A stretch of DNA of 37,614 nucleotides, from contig NZ_WVEM01000022.1 of the NCBI RefSeq assembly GCF_009847015.1, positions 1 through 37,614 on the forward strand, given 5' to 3'. Position 1 is the first letter of the stretch, and each line of letters starts with the position of its first letter. This DNA comes from Sunxiuqinia indica (GTDB lineage Bacteria; Bacteroidota; Bacteroidia; Bacteroidales; Prolixibacteraceae). Shown one piece after another: positions 8,507 through 18,292 of this stretch. Position numbers and translations under genes: made by a program. The notes under the pieces were generated by a model, which did not search any database, was not told the origin of the DNA, and was given only the letters and a program-made list of their open reading frames with translations.

Positions 8507-8540
8507 TTACCCCCCCTTATCTTATTGATTTGTCCCCCCT
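8507..8540 (+). promoter_or_regulatory. Candidate HTCS operator B: paired C-tracts upstream of the first SusC gene
   Basis: TTACCCCCCC (C-run 8510-8516) and TTGTCCCCCC (C-run 8534-8539) form a direct repeat with a 23-bp period. Each C-run is followed by T, and 17 bp separate the runs. It ends 8 bp before a candidate -33 element (TTTG, 8548-8551), the position expected for a class of activator that contacts RNA polymerase. It shares its layout with sites at 1211-1240 and 32597-32629. Confidence 0.6.
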
Positions 8541-8547
8541 GAGGGGA

Positions 8548-8583
8548 TTTGAAATGCACTTATTTTGATGCGAAATAAATTTG
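8548..8583 (+). promoter_or_regulatory. Candidate Bacteroidota promoter of the SusCD operon
   Basis: TTTG at 8548-8551 and TAAATTTG at 8576-8583 match the -33 and -7 elements (TTTG and TAnnTTTG) of the primary sigma factor of Bacteroidota. The spacing is 24 bp, slightly long. Transcription would start near 8590. That excludes the in-frame ATGs at 8565 and 8568 as starts and favours the one at 8616. Confidence 0.5.
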
Positions 8584-8615
8584 ATTTTAACTCAAACCTA
8601 ACGAAAGCTGATAGA

Positions 8616-11600
8616 ATGAAAAAAAGATTTCACTGGCTTATCTATGTTTGTTTTACTTTACAAGGCCTATTCATTTCACCTTGGATTTGGGGAAACAACC
8701 ATTACAAAGTCATAGCTCAAACATCTCCTGGTTTTACTGGATATCAATTTGTGCAAGAATTGGATTCTGTATCATCTTTAAGATCCGAGAAGTTAGATAC
8801 TATAGTTCTTTACAATAAGAATGGACACAGGGGAATAGACTTGAATCGTAATTCGTTTTTACTTAGTGGTGAAAAACTGGATTATTCTACTCGGATTCTA
8901 CCTCCATTTATCTCTGTACAGCAGCTATTAAAAGGGAATGCTTCGGGTGTATTTATACAGGAAACCAGTGGGGAGCCTGGAGCTAGCCAAAATATTTTTA
9001 TGCGGGGGATTTCCAGTCCGTTATTTCTACAGAAGGACGTACGGGGATCGCAACCAGTTGTTTATTTAAACGGAATACCATTAACTCAAAACAATCCATT
9101 TGTTTTTGACATTCAGCAATACGATTTGAACCCCATAGGGCCGGCTACTAATCTGTTGTCGACTATAGATATTAATAATATCGAATCAATTGAGGTTATT
9201 ACCAATCCTGCGGATTTGGCGAGATTGGGTCCACTAGCGGCCAATGGTGCGATCTGGATTATTACCAAAAATGGTGATTCCCGTAAGACGGAGGTAGAAA
9301 TTAACACCTATGTAGGAATGGTTACTGCTCCGGGGTATATTAATCCGGCAAATGGGGTCTATGAAAAGAGCTTTCGTAATAAATTTTTTGACCAATATGA
9401 TATTACGGAAAGCGACCGCTCGTTTCCTGATTATCTGAAAGATGAAACTAACCCTGATTATTTTGGTGATTCCAGGTGGTCAGATGAATATTATCGAAAT
9501 GCCCCAAAATATAATATGAATGTTGCTGTAACCAGTGGAGCAGAACGTGCTAATTTTCGTTTTGTTGCAGGTTATACCGGAGATGCCGGAAATGCTGATA
9601 AAACCTCTCTTCAAAAAGTGAATGTTAGTCTTTTTGTGAATATGACCCCCTTGAAAGGGGTTGAGCTAAATTATATGTTGAGTGGTTCATCAACGACAAG
9701 AGATCGCAACCGGAATTTTGTTGATCGGTTAGCTGAAATGGAATATTTACCGGATTTGTCAACTCCAATTGGTTCGTCAATAAATGCGTATAAAAAATTC
9801 ACAGATTTCTATCAAGAAGCGTTGGATGATAATACCACCAATGTCATTCGAGGTTATATCAATTTAAACGCGAATCGAGGGAATTTTAACTTTGGAACTA
9901 ATTTGTCTTTTGATTACGTTGATAATGTTCGGGGGGTATTCTACCCTTCAACAATTCTCGAATCAGTTAATTATGTGTCAAACTATAGTGGCTACAACCA
10001 ACGTGTTATTTGGAACAACCATTTTAGATATTATCCTAAACTCAATGAAAAGCATAGATTGAATTTGGAGTTAACGTCATCGCTTACTAATGATACTTAT
10101 CATTATAATTATGCACGGGCGTTCGATGGTCCGAATGATTATAATAAAAGTAGCAGTAGCGGCAATTACGTAATGTATCGGTATATTGACAAAGAGAATT
10201 CGCGCTTGATGTCATTCGCCGGAATCGTTGATTATTCCTATAACAATATTTTTGATCTGGGTTTAACACTTCGTTATGATGGCACTTCGGAAGTACAACC
10301 TGACCACAGGTGGTTGTTTACGCCCAGTGTTGGTGCAACATGGAACCTTAAAAATCATTTCCTGAACCATTCTAAAACACTGTCGGATTTGAATATTGGT
10401 GTTTCCTGGTCCCGATTGACAAAGCTGCTGTACACCAATCAATATTCCATTGGGCCACAGTATACTTCAATGGAGCTAAGTTGGGAGGATGAAACCATTA
10501 TTCCGTCGTATAGTGGGTTTGCCTCTATTACAAGACCATACACAAAGGGCTGGATAGGCTACGATATGGGATGGCCTTATGCCGATTGTTTAAACTTGGT
10601 GTTGAAGGCCGGCTTATGGGATAATCGTTTGAGCTTTAAAATGAGTGTGTTTAATCGTGAGAACAAAGATATGGTGGTTCGCATAGCAGTTCCTCAGGAA
10701 TTGGGCTATAAAGATCAGTTTAGCAGCGGAATGCAGGTAAACAACCGTGGTATTGAACTGAATATTGGCAGTTCAATTTTGTCAAATCGCAACGGATTAA
10801 ACTGGGATGCTGATTTTAACATTACATACGTTGATAATAAATTAAAGAAATTGCCAAATGGATTAACCCAACTAGCAATAGATGATCGATTATTAATGGT
10901 AGGGCGATCGATTGATCAATTCTGGGTACTTAAGAATGAAGGTATTTACAACGATGCCAGTGAAATTCCTATTAATTCAAACGGAAAACTTCTAAGTACA
11001 GATGGCATTAGCTTTAGTGTTGGTGACCCGAACTGGTCAGACATGGATGGGAACGGTGTGATTGATTCTGACGATAAAATATTAAAAGGACATTCAACCC
11101 CACCTATTTACGGAGGGCTATACAATCGATTCCGATATCGGCGTTTTGACCTGAATTTTCACCTGTTCTTTGCAGCCGGGCACGATGCTTTAAATGTTCG
11201 TTCATCTCAACGGTATGATTTTATGACCCTGGATAATGAAAATTCGTTGAAAGCTGTTAAGGAAATTTTCTTTTGGCAATACACAAACGATAAAAATAAT
11301 TATCCAATTTACAATCCTTTAAGTGAAGTTCACCCCTATCGTCAGGATCAGGATATTTTTCTGGAAAGTCTTTCTTACGTCAAGTTAAGAACGGTATCGT
11401 TGGGGTACAACTTTAAATTATTCAACAAAAAGAAGTCTGACAAGAATAATGCATATCTCTATTTTGTTGCTAATAACCTGCTAACATTTACTGATTTTAG
11501 TGGTGATGATCCTGAATTGGTAAACTTTAACGGGTATTACACCGGGTATTCTTTACCTATCCCGAGATCTTTTGTAATGGGCTTTAAATTTACATTGTAA
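8616..11600 (+). CDS. SusC/RagA-family TonB-dependent outer-membrane transporter (first)
   Basis: A 994-residue TonB-dependent receptor of the SusC type. It imports oligosaccharides or glycopeptides across the outer membrane together with the SusD lipoprotein encoded next. After the signal peptide (MKKRFHWLIYVCFTLQGLF) comes a short region of about 75 residues. The plug follows (about residues 75-230; SVQQLLKGNASGVFIQETSG, IFMRGISS, NIESIEVITNPAD, NGAIWIITKNG), and then the 22-stranded barrel with the late SusC motif SYVKLRTVSLGYNF. It ends VMGFKFTL. Unlike the second SusC here, it lacks a recognisable carboxypeptidase-regulatory-like domain before the plug. I chose the ATG at 8616 because it gives a clean signal peptide and lies downstream of the predicted transcription start. 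SusD follows after 15 bp. Confidence 0.9.
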   Translation: MKKRFHWLIYVCFTLQGLFISPWIWGNNHYKVIAQTSPGFTGYQFVQELDSVSSLRSEKLDTIVLYNKNGHRGIDLNRNSFLLSGEKLDYSTRILPPFISVQQLLKGNASGVFIQETSGEPGASQNIFMRGISSPLFLQKDVRGSQPVVYLNGIPLTQNNPFVFDIQQYDLNPIGPATNLLSTIDINNIESIEVITNPADLARLGPLAANGAIWIITKNGDSRKTEVEINTYVGMVTAPGYINPANGVYEKSFRNKFFDQYDITESDRSFPDYLKDETNPDYFGDSRWSDEYYRNAPKYNMNVAVTSGAERANFRFVAGYTGDAGNADKTSLQKVNVSLFVNMTPLKGVELNYMLSGSSTTRDRNRNFVDRLAEMEYLPDLSTPIGSSINAYKKFTDFYQEALDDNTTNVIRGYINLNANRGNFNFGTNLSFDYVDNVRGVFYPSTILESVNYVSNYSGYNQRVIWNNHFRYYPKLNEKHRLNLELTSSLTNDTYHYNYARAFDGPNDYNKSSSSGNYVMYRYIDKENSRLMSFAGIVDYSYNNIFDLGLTLRYDGTSEVQPDHRWLFTPSVGATWNLKNHFLNHSKTLSDLNIGVSWSRLTKLLYTNQYSIGPQYTSMELSWEDETIIPSYSGFASITRPYTKGWIGYDMGWPYADCLNLVLKAGLWDNRLSFKMSVFNRENKDMVVRIAVPQELGYKDQFSSGMQVNNRGIELNIGSSILSNRNGLNWDADFNITYVDNKLKKLPNGLTQLAIDDRLLMVGRSIDQFWVLKNEGIYNDASEIPINSNGKLLSTDGISFSVGDPNWSDMDGNGVIDSDDKILKGHSTPPIYGGLYNRFRYRRFDLNFHLFFAAGHDALNVRSSQRYDFMTLDNENSLKAVKEIFFWQYTNDKNNYPIYNPLSEVHPYRQDQDIFLESLSYVKLRTVSLGYNFKLFNKKKSDKNNAYLYFVANNLLTFTDFSGDDPELVNFNGYYTGYSLPIPRSFVMGFKFTL

Positions 11601-11615
11601 TAACTGTGAAATAGT

Positions 11616-13169
11616 ATGAATAAAAATGTATTACATAAATTAAGCATCTCAGGGTTACTAAGTTTCCTGTTGATGATTGGATTGACTATCAGCCTGAGTT
11701 CGTGTGACAACTTCTTGGATGAAAGTCAAGTTAACAATGCTGCTGCTGAGACACAGCAATGGAATACTTTTGCAGATGTACGTAGCGCATTTATGGGGGT
11801 TTACGGGTTAACCCGTACCGCTTTGGCTGAGAATAATTCGCATTGGGTTTTCGGTGAATTGCGTTCCGGTGATTTTGCTTCCTATGAACGTAAAGATCTG
11901 AAGTCAGTAATAAATAATGACTTAGGTGGGGCAAGCAAGCTAATACAAAAATTGTCCAACTGGCGCCGGTTTTATGCTGCAATTAATGCGGCAGCTGTTT
12001 TTATTGAGAATGCTCCACAGGTCGCCGAAAAAGACATTAAATACTCTGAAATAAATCTGAATTATGATATCTCGCAGGTTCGAGCATTAAGAGCTTTCCT
12101 GTATTTCTATATGGCTCGGGTCTGGGGCGATGTTCCATTAGTCACAAATTCATATGATAACGGAACATTTCCTGAGTTTGCACAGTCATCAGCGACAACA
12201 GTTTTAAATTATGCTGAAAGTGAATTGAGAGCGGTGATCGATGATTTACCATTTCGTTACGGGGTATCGCCACAGAGCTATTACGGACAGAATGATGATT
12301 ATTGGCAAGGTGAATTGTTTACAAATGTTTCAGCAACAGTAGTTTTAGCTCACATTGCAGCATGGAAGGGAAATTATACAGATGTTGATGCCTACACCTC
12401 TTATATACTGAATAATTTGGAGCAAGTTGATGCTACTTATACTTTAGTTGAAGATTTGACTTCTCCTACAGGTTTATTTTCTGTAAAAAGCGGTTCCAAA
12501 TTATTGGGATTCAGTTTTGGTTTTGAAAATCGAGAAACATCTGAATCCGGGCATATCGAGGATTTGACACTAGCTTATCCGATAGTGCAAAAATCTTATC
12601 CTGATGTTTATGTCCCGATGGACACGATTCTAACAATGTTTCCTGAGACCACTGATTTGCGATTTGGTATGGATACTGTAAGCATGCGTTATCGTTCAAA
12701 CTATTTCTACGATATCAATATGCCTGTTCCTATTTTTAGTAAAATACAGGTAGTTAAGGATGGACAAAGTAACGGTGATTATGGAATTTTTGCTTCAGCA
12801 CTTATTTTTAGCCGTCCTGAAGAGATTGCGCTATTGCGAAGTGAGGCATTAGTCGTTTTAAATTATCCTGAAGATGCTCTATCGATCCTTAACGCACTCC
12901 GTTCTACCAGAGGCTTACGTGTTCTTCGGTATTCCGAAGACTTAAATGATGACAAGCTGGTGTTATTGAAAGAAATTTTTAATGAAAGAAGGCGTGAATT
13001 GATCGGTGAAGGTTGGCGGTGGTACGATCAGGTCAGATATCAGAAAATTGTGGGTGACAACCCTGAGTTAATGGCATTAATTCAGTATGGAGGGATATAT
13101 TGGCCCGTCGCTCAGGATGTCTTGAGAAGTAACTCTCTTTTGGTTCAAAATAGTTATTGGCAAAATTAA
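11616..13169 (+). CDS. SusD/RagB-family surface glycan-binding lipoprotein (first)
   Basis: A 517-residue lipoprotein with signal peptide and lipobox ending LSSC (Cys about residue 30), then DNFLDESQ, the usual N-terminus of SusD proteins. TPR-type helices carry the motif RALRAFLYFYMARVWGDVPLV (about residues 153-173). The C-terminal region has LLRSEALV, LNALRSTRGL and NERRRELIGEGWRWYDQVRY, all typical of the RagB/SusD C-terminus. SusD caps the SusC barrel as a hinged lid and binds the glycan ligand at the surface. Its position directly after SusC defines the first SusCD pair. The ligand cannot be told from sequence. Confidence 0.93.
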   Translation: MNKNVLHKLSISGLLSFLLMIGLTISLSSCDNFLDESQVNNAAAETQQWNTFADVRSAFMGVYGLTRTALAENNSHWVFGELRSGDFASYERKDLKSVINNDLGGASKLIQKLSNWRRFYAAINAAAVFIENAPQVAEKDIKYSEINLNYDISQVRALRAFLYFYMARVWGDVPLVTNSYDNGTFPEFAQSSATTVLNYAESELRAVIDDLPFRYGVSPQSYYGQNDDYWQGELFTNVSATVVLAHIAAWKGNYTDVDAYTSYILNNLEQVDATYTLVEDLTSPTGLFSVKSGSKLLGFSFGFENRETSESGHIEDLTLAYPIVQKSYPDVYVPMDTILTMFPETTDLRFGMDTVSMRYRSNYFYDINMPVPIFSKIQVVKDGQSNGDYGIFASALIFSRPEEIALLRSEALVVLNYPEDALSILNALRSTRGLRVLRYSEDLNDDKLVLLKEIFNERRRELIGEGWRWYDQVRYQKIVGDNPELMALIQYGGIYWPVAQDVLRSNSLLVQNSYWQN

Positions 13170-13189
13170 AAGTTTGAAAATTTAAACTT

Positions 13190-13990
13190 ATGGAAAAAAT
13201 TATAAAAACCTTATTGGGTTTCACCTTGCTGTTCTGCTGCCTGGTTTCATGTAGAGATTATGACAGCCCCTATTCCGAGGATGTGGTTGGAATGAATCGA
13301 TACAATGGTACTGTTCTGGATTATTTGGAGGAAGGCGATCTGGTAAATAAATTGCTGTTTGACTCCATGCTTTTTGTCATTGACAGTATTCCCGGCTTTA
13401 GAGACTCTTTGGAGGAAAGTTCTGAGTTAACCATTTTCGCGGTACCCAATACTTGTTTTAAAACCGCAATTACTGCATTGGGAAATTTCAGAGCAGATAA
13501 GTCGCGACCTCCTGTATTTCTGAGAGACCTGATGATTGAGCCATTCACAGTCGAAGACACGCTGATTGTACCATCAGAAATGTTACCTGATGGTACAATT
13601 ATCCCTGCCGATACAACTTATACTTACCGGGACTTTGATTATCGTTCTCAACTCGAACGTATGACTTGTAAATACATATTCAATGAATCGATCGATACCG
13701 AGAAAATTAAGGTCAATACAAATGGTATGGTGATGACAAGTTTCAAGTATGATGATGAAATGAATGCTAAGTACGAACTAATGCCTGCTTCCGGTTTATT
13801 GGAAGCAGGAAACCAACGGCTTGCTTTTAGTGACATGAATGGTTCGACCCTGGAATCAGATTGGATTTCAACTTACACCAGTACAATTGATATCTATGCA
13901 ACAAATGGGGTCATTCATGTGATTACGACAGGCCATTTTTTTGGGTATGACAATTTTATTGCTGATTTCAAAAATTTAGGATATGAATAA
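13190..13990 (+). CDS. Fasciclin (FAS1)-domain lipoprotein (first)
   Basis: A 266-residue lipoprotein. The signal peptide ends in LVSC (Cys about residue 21). One FAS1 domain fills the rest: the N-terminal helix region (VLDYLEEGDLVNKLLFDSMLF), the H1-like motif ELTIFAVPNTCFKTAI, and the H2-like end NGVIHVITTGHFF. FAS1 domains are adhesion or ligand-binding folds. In Bacteroidota polysaccharide loci, single-FAS1 lipoproteins often follow SusD and are thought to be surface components of the uptake complex. It starts 20 bp after susD and overlaps the next gene by 8 nt, so it is cotranscribed and probably translationally coupled. Confidence 0.85.
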   Translation: MEKIIKTLLGFTLLFCCLVSCRDYDSPYSEDVVGMNRYNGTVLDYLEEGDLVNKLLFDSMLFVIDSIPGFRDSLEESSELTIFAVPNTCFKTAITALGNFRADKSRPPVFLRDLMIEPFTVEDTLIVPSEMLPDGTIIPADTTYTYRDFDYRSQLERMTCKYIFNESIDTEKIKVNTNGMVMTSFKYDDEMNAKYELMPASGLLEAGNQRLAFSDMNGSTLESDWISTYTSTIDIYATNGVIHVITTGHFFGYDNFIADFKNLGYE

Positions 13991-15035
13991 TGCTTTTTTA
14001 AGATATTCCAGACACTTTATACTGCTGATTTTGACTGTATCTTTCGTTTCATGCGTCAATCAATATTTGCCTGAAACAAAGGATGCGTTTGACCCTGAAG
14101 CAGGGTTCTCGCAGTATTTATATACACCCAAATTGGGAAAAAACACACTAATGACCGGGAATTTTAACCCGGGAAGTTCAACATTGCCATTTACTTATGA
14201 AATTGTCAATCTGAGAAGGTATGATGGGAGTGAAGCACCCGAGTTTAGCGATAAGTTTCCAGTAAAAGTTTGGAAAACACCTTATTTGGGTACTGAAACA
14301 TCATTGGAAGCGATTGAAGCCAAAAGAGACATTGAATACCGGCAGCTTTTCCAGATTCGTAAACACACAGGAGAGTTTATCCTTTGGGAAAATGCAAAAG
14401 CTGCGTTTGTGAGATGTGATCCGGATCCAGGGTATGTGTTCGACATTAAGGTGGAGAATTCTGGAGGGCTAAAATATTATAAAGATTTTCGTTTAGTACC
14501 TGAACGTGAAGCTTCCTACGAACCTTCCAATATTGATCCGAAAACAGGTTTAGCGGCTATCGAGTATGTGAATCCAACGTCAACTTCAATGTTGGTTACG
14601 CGAAAAGATCAACGTTTTTACGTTCTGTCTGCGGAAGATATTCATGTGTATTTTCATAAGAATCTGGAAATGCCGGATACAGTAAGCACAATCACTTTTC
14701 GTTTTTTAAATGCGGATTATACTCCAATTAATCCTGACAAGTTTAATACCACCAAATGGGAGAAATTAGTGCATGGGTTCGATCTGGTTAAAGATACTGT
14801 TAACAAGTTTGTTCGCTATAAAGTTGCTTATCCAATTCCGTTGGTCGAAACTCCCACCTCTTACACAAATAAAACAGGAGAAAGAGCTCATGTAAGTTTC
14901 TCCTATAACTGGATTTACTATGGTTACCGGATGGATTCGGAGATGACCTTTGATTTCGCTATTTATGAAAAGGGAAATTGGGAAATCAGTATTGTATTTG
15001 CAGAGGGGAACCCATACTTTGGAGAAGGTAATTAA
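13983..15035 (+). CDS. DUF5007-like lipoprotein
   Basis: A 350-residue lipoprotein with lipobox FVSC (Cys about residue 24). It then reads VNQYLPETKDAF and continues as a beta-rich protein with PFTYEIVNLRRYDG and a C-terminal part ending with an aromatic stretch VSFSYNWIYYGYRMDSEM. From memory this matches the DUF5007 family, known mainly as a neighbour of fasciclin lipoproteins in SusCD operons and of unknown function. I am fairly but not fully sure of the family name. It overlaps the fasciclin gene by 8 nt and precedes the second SusC by 27 bp. It is likely a surface lipoprotein that binds ligand or partners. Confidence 0.7.
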   Translation: MNNAFLRYSRHFILLILTVSFVSCVNQYLPETKDAFDPEAGFSQYLYTPKLGKNTLMTGNFNPGSSTLPFTYEIVNLRRYDGSEAPEFSDKFPVKVWKTPYLGTETSLEAIEAKRDIEYRQLFQIRKHTGEFILWENAKAAFVRCDPDPGYVFDIKVENSGGLKYYKDFRLVPEREASYEPSNIDPKTGLAAIEYVNPTSTSMLVTRKDQRFYVLSAEDIHVYFHKNLEMPDTVSTITFRFLNADYTPINPDKFNTTKWEKLVHGFDLVKDTVNKFVRYKVAYPIPLVETPTSYTNKTGERAHVSFSYNWIYYGYRMDSEMTFDFAIYEKGNWEISIVFAEGNPYFGEGN

Positions 15036-15062
15036 TCAACCCATATTGAAAATTGAATATTC

Positions 15063-18000
15063 ATGAAAAAATATAAGATACTTTACTTGCTAATTATTCC
15101 GTTCGCGATAATGGGATTTACTTCTTATGCACAGGATGTAGTTGTTAGTGGTGTAGTATTGGACAAAGATAGTGACAGTCCATTACCAGCAGTTACCATT
15201 GCAGTCTTAGTGCCGGATTTGAACGTAGAAGGAACGGAAAGATATAAAATCATAGGTGGAACTATAACTGATAACGACGGCAAATTTCGTGCGAAAGTGC
15301 CTTTAAACTGCAAGTTGCAATTTTCATTCATTGGTTATGTTCCGGTTACAAAAAAGATAACTGCAACAAAATCTGATTATAAAATCTACATGCTCGAGCA
15401 GGACAACATGATGGATGAAATTGTCAGCTATGGATATCAAGAGAAACGTACAGGCGATATAACTGGATCGAATACCCTTATTGACAGCAAAGATTTAATT
15501 CAAACTCCAGTACAGAACGTTATGGAACTTTTGCAGGGGCGTGTACCTGGACTTAATATCCAGCAAAATAATGGAACTCCAGGTATGGCTGGGAGTTATG
15601 TCGTTCGAGGGATCTCTGATATCAATACTGTAGGTGAGGGAGATAATATGTACTTGACTGGTACCTCTCCTTTATTCGTGGTCGATGGCATCCCTGTTTT
15701 CGATACCTCGGAATTTAATTACGAAGGATTAGTGGCAGGTAGCAATGTTAGCCCATTATCAATGATTCCCCAAGAGGATATCGATAATATTCAAGTTTTA
15801 AAAGATGCCTCGGCTACAGCTCTCTATGGCTCTGCAGGCGCATATGGGGTGATTTTAATCAATACGAAACGCGGAAATTCATTAGTACCGATTATTTCAT
15901 ATAATGGAAGTGTCAGAATAAGTACACCTCCTGGACTGAGAAACGTGTTGGCAGGTACTTCGGAGCGGAGATTGAGGATTCAAGAGATGCTTGAGAATGA
16001 AACTTCGAGAGAATATGCCGAGCAATTGATTAATTCTAACCCTGCATTTGCTGACAGTTTAAATGCCTTTTATAACAACAATACCGATTGGCAACAAGTA
16101 TTCTATAGAACTACCTACAATCAGTCGCATAATATTAATTTTTCTGGAGGGGATGATTCCTTTAATTATAAGACAAATGTTGGCTATTTCGAACAAAAAG
16201 GGATTATTGAAAATACTGGTTTTACCCGGTATTCATTACGCTCCAATATAGGCTACAAACCAAATAAAAAGTTTATGATGTCAGCCAATCTGAACACTAA
16301 TGTTGGGTTAAACAGTACTGGGAGTGGTAATGCGTTGGCGCAAACAGGTGTTGCAAAAGGTGCTAATACGTCTTCTTTACTGCCTGCACCATCCTTATTT
16401 ACAGCCAGTAATCCTACTTTGGGTGCTATATCTGTCGATAATGAAAATAAAAATCTAGGCTATGATGCGGGACTTAATTTAACATATAGATTGACGGATT
16501 CTTGGTCGGTCAACGGTACATTGGGCTATGCCTATAAGAATACAGTGATAGAAAATTTTGTGCCAGGCATGTTGAATAACGAACAAGCTAAATTGGAGTC
16601 CACTAATTCTTTTTCATCAAGTTTGTATAACCGGAACAGTATTTCATGGAATGATCGGTTTGGTCTTTTTAAGATTGGAATGACAGTAATGATGGAGATT
16701 ACTTCAAGAAAAGAAAATGGTAACAACTTATATTTGGTAGGTTTACCAAGTGATGAAATTTTAGGGCCGGGAGGTTATGCTGTGAAGAGTTCCTCGGGAG
16801 AAGCCCAATCAACAAAAGAATATAAAACTTTATCGTTCACCTTTGCCCCGTCTTTTGGTATTGGCAGTCCAACAATTGGAGATAAATATGTTTTTAACCC
16901 GTCAATTCGTCCTGATGCTAGCTCAGTGTCTGGAAGTGGTAAACGGTGGACAATTAACCCTGGATTAGGATTTCGCTGGAACTTCCATATGGAACCTTTT
17001 ATGGAGCGCTTTAATTCAGTGAGTTCAGGTTCATTCCGCATTAGTTGGGGACGAACAATTCGCCAAAATGCCAATATCTATGATATTTATGGACGTTATT
17101 ATATCCATGAAAATACCTATGACGGTCAATCTGTTATTCCGATTAACCTAGAATCAATTCCTAATCCCAGTTTAGAACCAACCACTAATACTAGCTGGAA
17201 TTTTGGTTGGGACATGGGATTCTATAATAATAAGTATTCTTTCAATATTGATGCTTATTATAAGCAGACTGATAATATCTTAAAGAATCGGGAGATTGCT
17301 AATCACAATGGCTTTGATGGTATGCGCAGCACCGAAACAAGTCTAGTGAATTATGGTCTGGAGTTGGCTCTACAGGCTCGTCCGTTACCTACCAGAAGTA
17401 AACTGGACTGGAATATGTCTTTTAATTTGGCTATAAATAAAGATATCCTGACAGCTCTTCCAAACGAGGTAAGACAATTTATTACAGGATCTGGTAACCC
17501 GGTCGTAAACCGAGTGGGGGCAAATGCGCTGTCAAATTACCTGTTTGTCTACCAAGGCGTTTACGAGTCTGACGAAGATGTTCCGGTAGATCCGGCTACA
17601 GGCTTACGTTATCGTGTGGGTGGAAACAATACCGATGATGCATTTTTTAGGGCAGGTGATCCCAAATGGTTAGACGTAAATGGCGATTATGTGTTAGACG
17701 ATAAAGACCGTAAAATTGTCGGTAATTCACAACCTCGTGTTACTGGAGGTTTCTATACTTCGTTACGTTACGGGCCGCTATCTTTATCAACCAGTTTGTC
17801 TTTTACACTTCGTCGGGATATTATTAATCAAACTTTAGCTGATCAGTTTCATACCTATTATAAACCACAGGAATTGAATGCTTTGGTACCAATCGAGGCA
17901 TACGATTTCTGGACTCCTGAGCACCGTGTTGCCAAATATCCTAATCCATTTGATTACAGACGATCTAGTATTATTGATCCTTTCCGTTATGATCAGACCT

Positions 18001-18245
18001 TATTTCAGGAAGATGGATCATTCATAAAAGTAAATGGTATTTCCGGTTCTTATCGTGTTGATAAGAAACACCTTGAAAAAGTTGGAATTTCTTCTTTAAC
18101 ATTTACATTTAGTGCAAACAATCTGCTGGTAATTAGTAAATATTCAGGTATTAATCCGGAAAATGTGAACAGTCTGGGGCGAGATACTTCAGGTGGATAT
18201 CCTAATAGCCGCGACTATTCATTTGGTGTTAATATTCAGTTTTAA
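15063..18245 (+). CDS. SusC/RagA-family TonB-dependent outer-membrane transporter (second)
   Basis: A 1060-residue SusC-type transporter. Residues 1-23 form the signal peptide (ends TSYAQ). Residues about 25-112 form the carboxypeptidase-regulatory-like beta-sandwich (VVVSGVVLDKDSDSPLPAV, FSFIGYVPVTKKI). A short TonB-box-like segment follows (about 115-125, MMDEIVSYGYQ). The plug comes next (PVQNVMELLQGRVPGLNIQQ, SYVVRGISDIN, DIDNIQVLKDASATALYG), and then the barrel to the C-terminal YSFGVNIQF. It is the classic SusC layout, complete where the first SusC of the operon lacks the N-terminal sandwich. The two are only distantly similar, so they probably import different products or products of different sizes. 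The second SusD follows. Confidence 0.93.
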   Translation: MKKYKILYLLIIPFAIMGFTSYAQDVVVSGVVLDKDSDSPLPAVTIAVLVPDLNVEGTERYKIIGGTITDNDGKFRAKVPLNCKLQFSFIGYVPVTKKITATKSDYKIYMLEQDNMMDEIVSYGYQEKRTGDITGSNTLIDSKDLIQTPVQNVMELLQGRVPGLNIQQNNGTPGMAGSYVVRGISDINTVGEGDNMYLTGTSPLFVVDGIPVFDTSEFNYEGLVAGSNVSPLSMIPQEDIDNIQVLKDASATALYGSAGAYGVILINTKRGNSLVPIISYNGSVRISTPPGLRNVLAGTSERRLRIQEMLENETSREYAEQLINSNPAFADSLNAFYNNNTDWQQVFYRTTYNQSHNINFSGGDDSFNYKTNVGYFEQKGIIENTGFTRYSLRSNIGYKPNKKFMMSANLNTNVGLNSTGSGNALAQTGVAKGANTSSLLPAPSLFTASNPTLGAISVDNENKNLGYDAGLNLTYRLTDSWSVNGTLGYAYKNTVIENFVPGMLNNEQAKLESTNSFSSSLYNRNSISWNDRFGLFKIGMTVMMEITSRKENGNNLYLVGLPSDEILGPGGYAVKSSSGEAQSTKEYKTLSFTFAPSFGIGSPTIGDKYVFNPSIRPDASSVSGSGKRWTINPGLGFRWNFHMEPFMERFNSVSSGSFRISWGRTIRQNANIYDIYGRYYIHENTYDGQSVIPINLESIPNPSLEPTTNTSWNFGWDMGFYNNKYSFNIDAYYKQTDNILKNREIANHNGFDGMRSTETSLVNYGLELALQARPLPTRSKLDWNMSFNLAINKDILTALPNEVRQFITGSGNPVVNRVGANALSNYLFVYQGVYESDEDVPVDPATGLRYRVGGNNTDDAFFRAGDPKWLDVNGDYVLDDKDRKIVGNSQPRVTGGFYTSLRYGPLSLSTSLSFTLRRDIINQTLADQFHTYYKPQELNALVPIEAYDFWTPEHRVAKYPNPFDYRRSSIIDPFRYDQTLFQEDGSFIKVNGISGSYRVDKKHLEKVGISSLTFTFSANNLLVISKYSGINPENVNSLGRDTSGGYPNSRDYSFGVNIQF

Positions 18246-18292
18246 GATATACTGTTATGAGTGAATGTAATGTTAAAAAAGTGAATGCAACT

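Noticed and set aside
8510-8516. C-tracts as phase-variable homopolymers (slipped-strand switches)
   Set aside because: The runs are only 5-8 bases, are paired at a fixed spacing, and some are interrupted by T (CCCTCC, CCTCC), which fits a protein-binding site better than a slippage tract.
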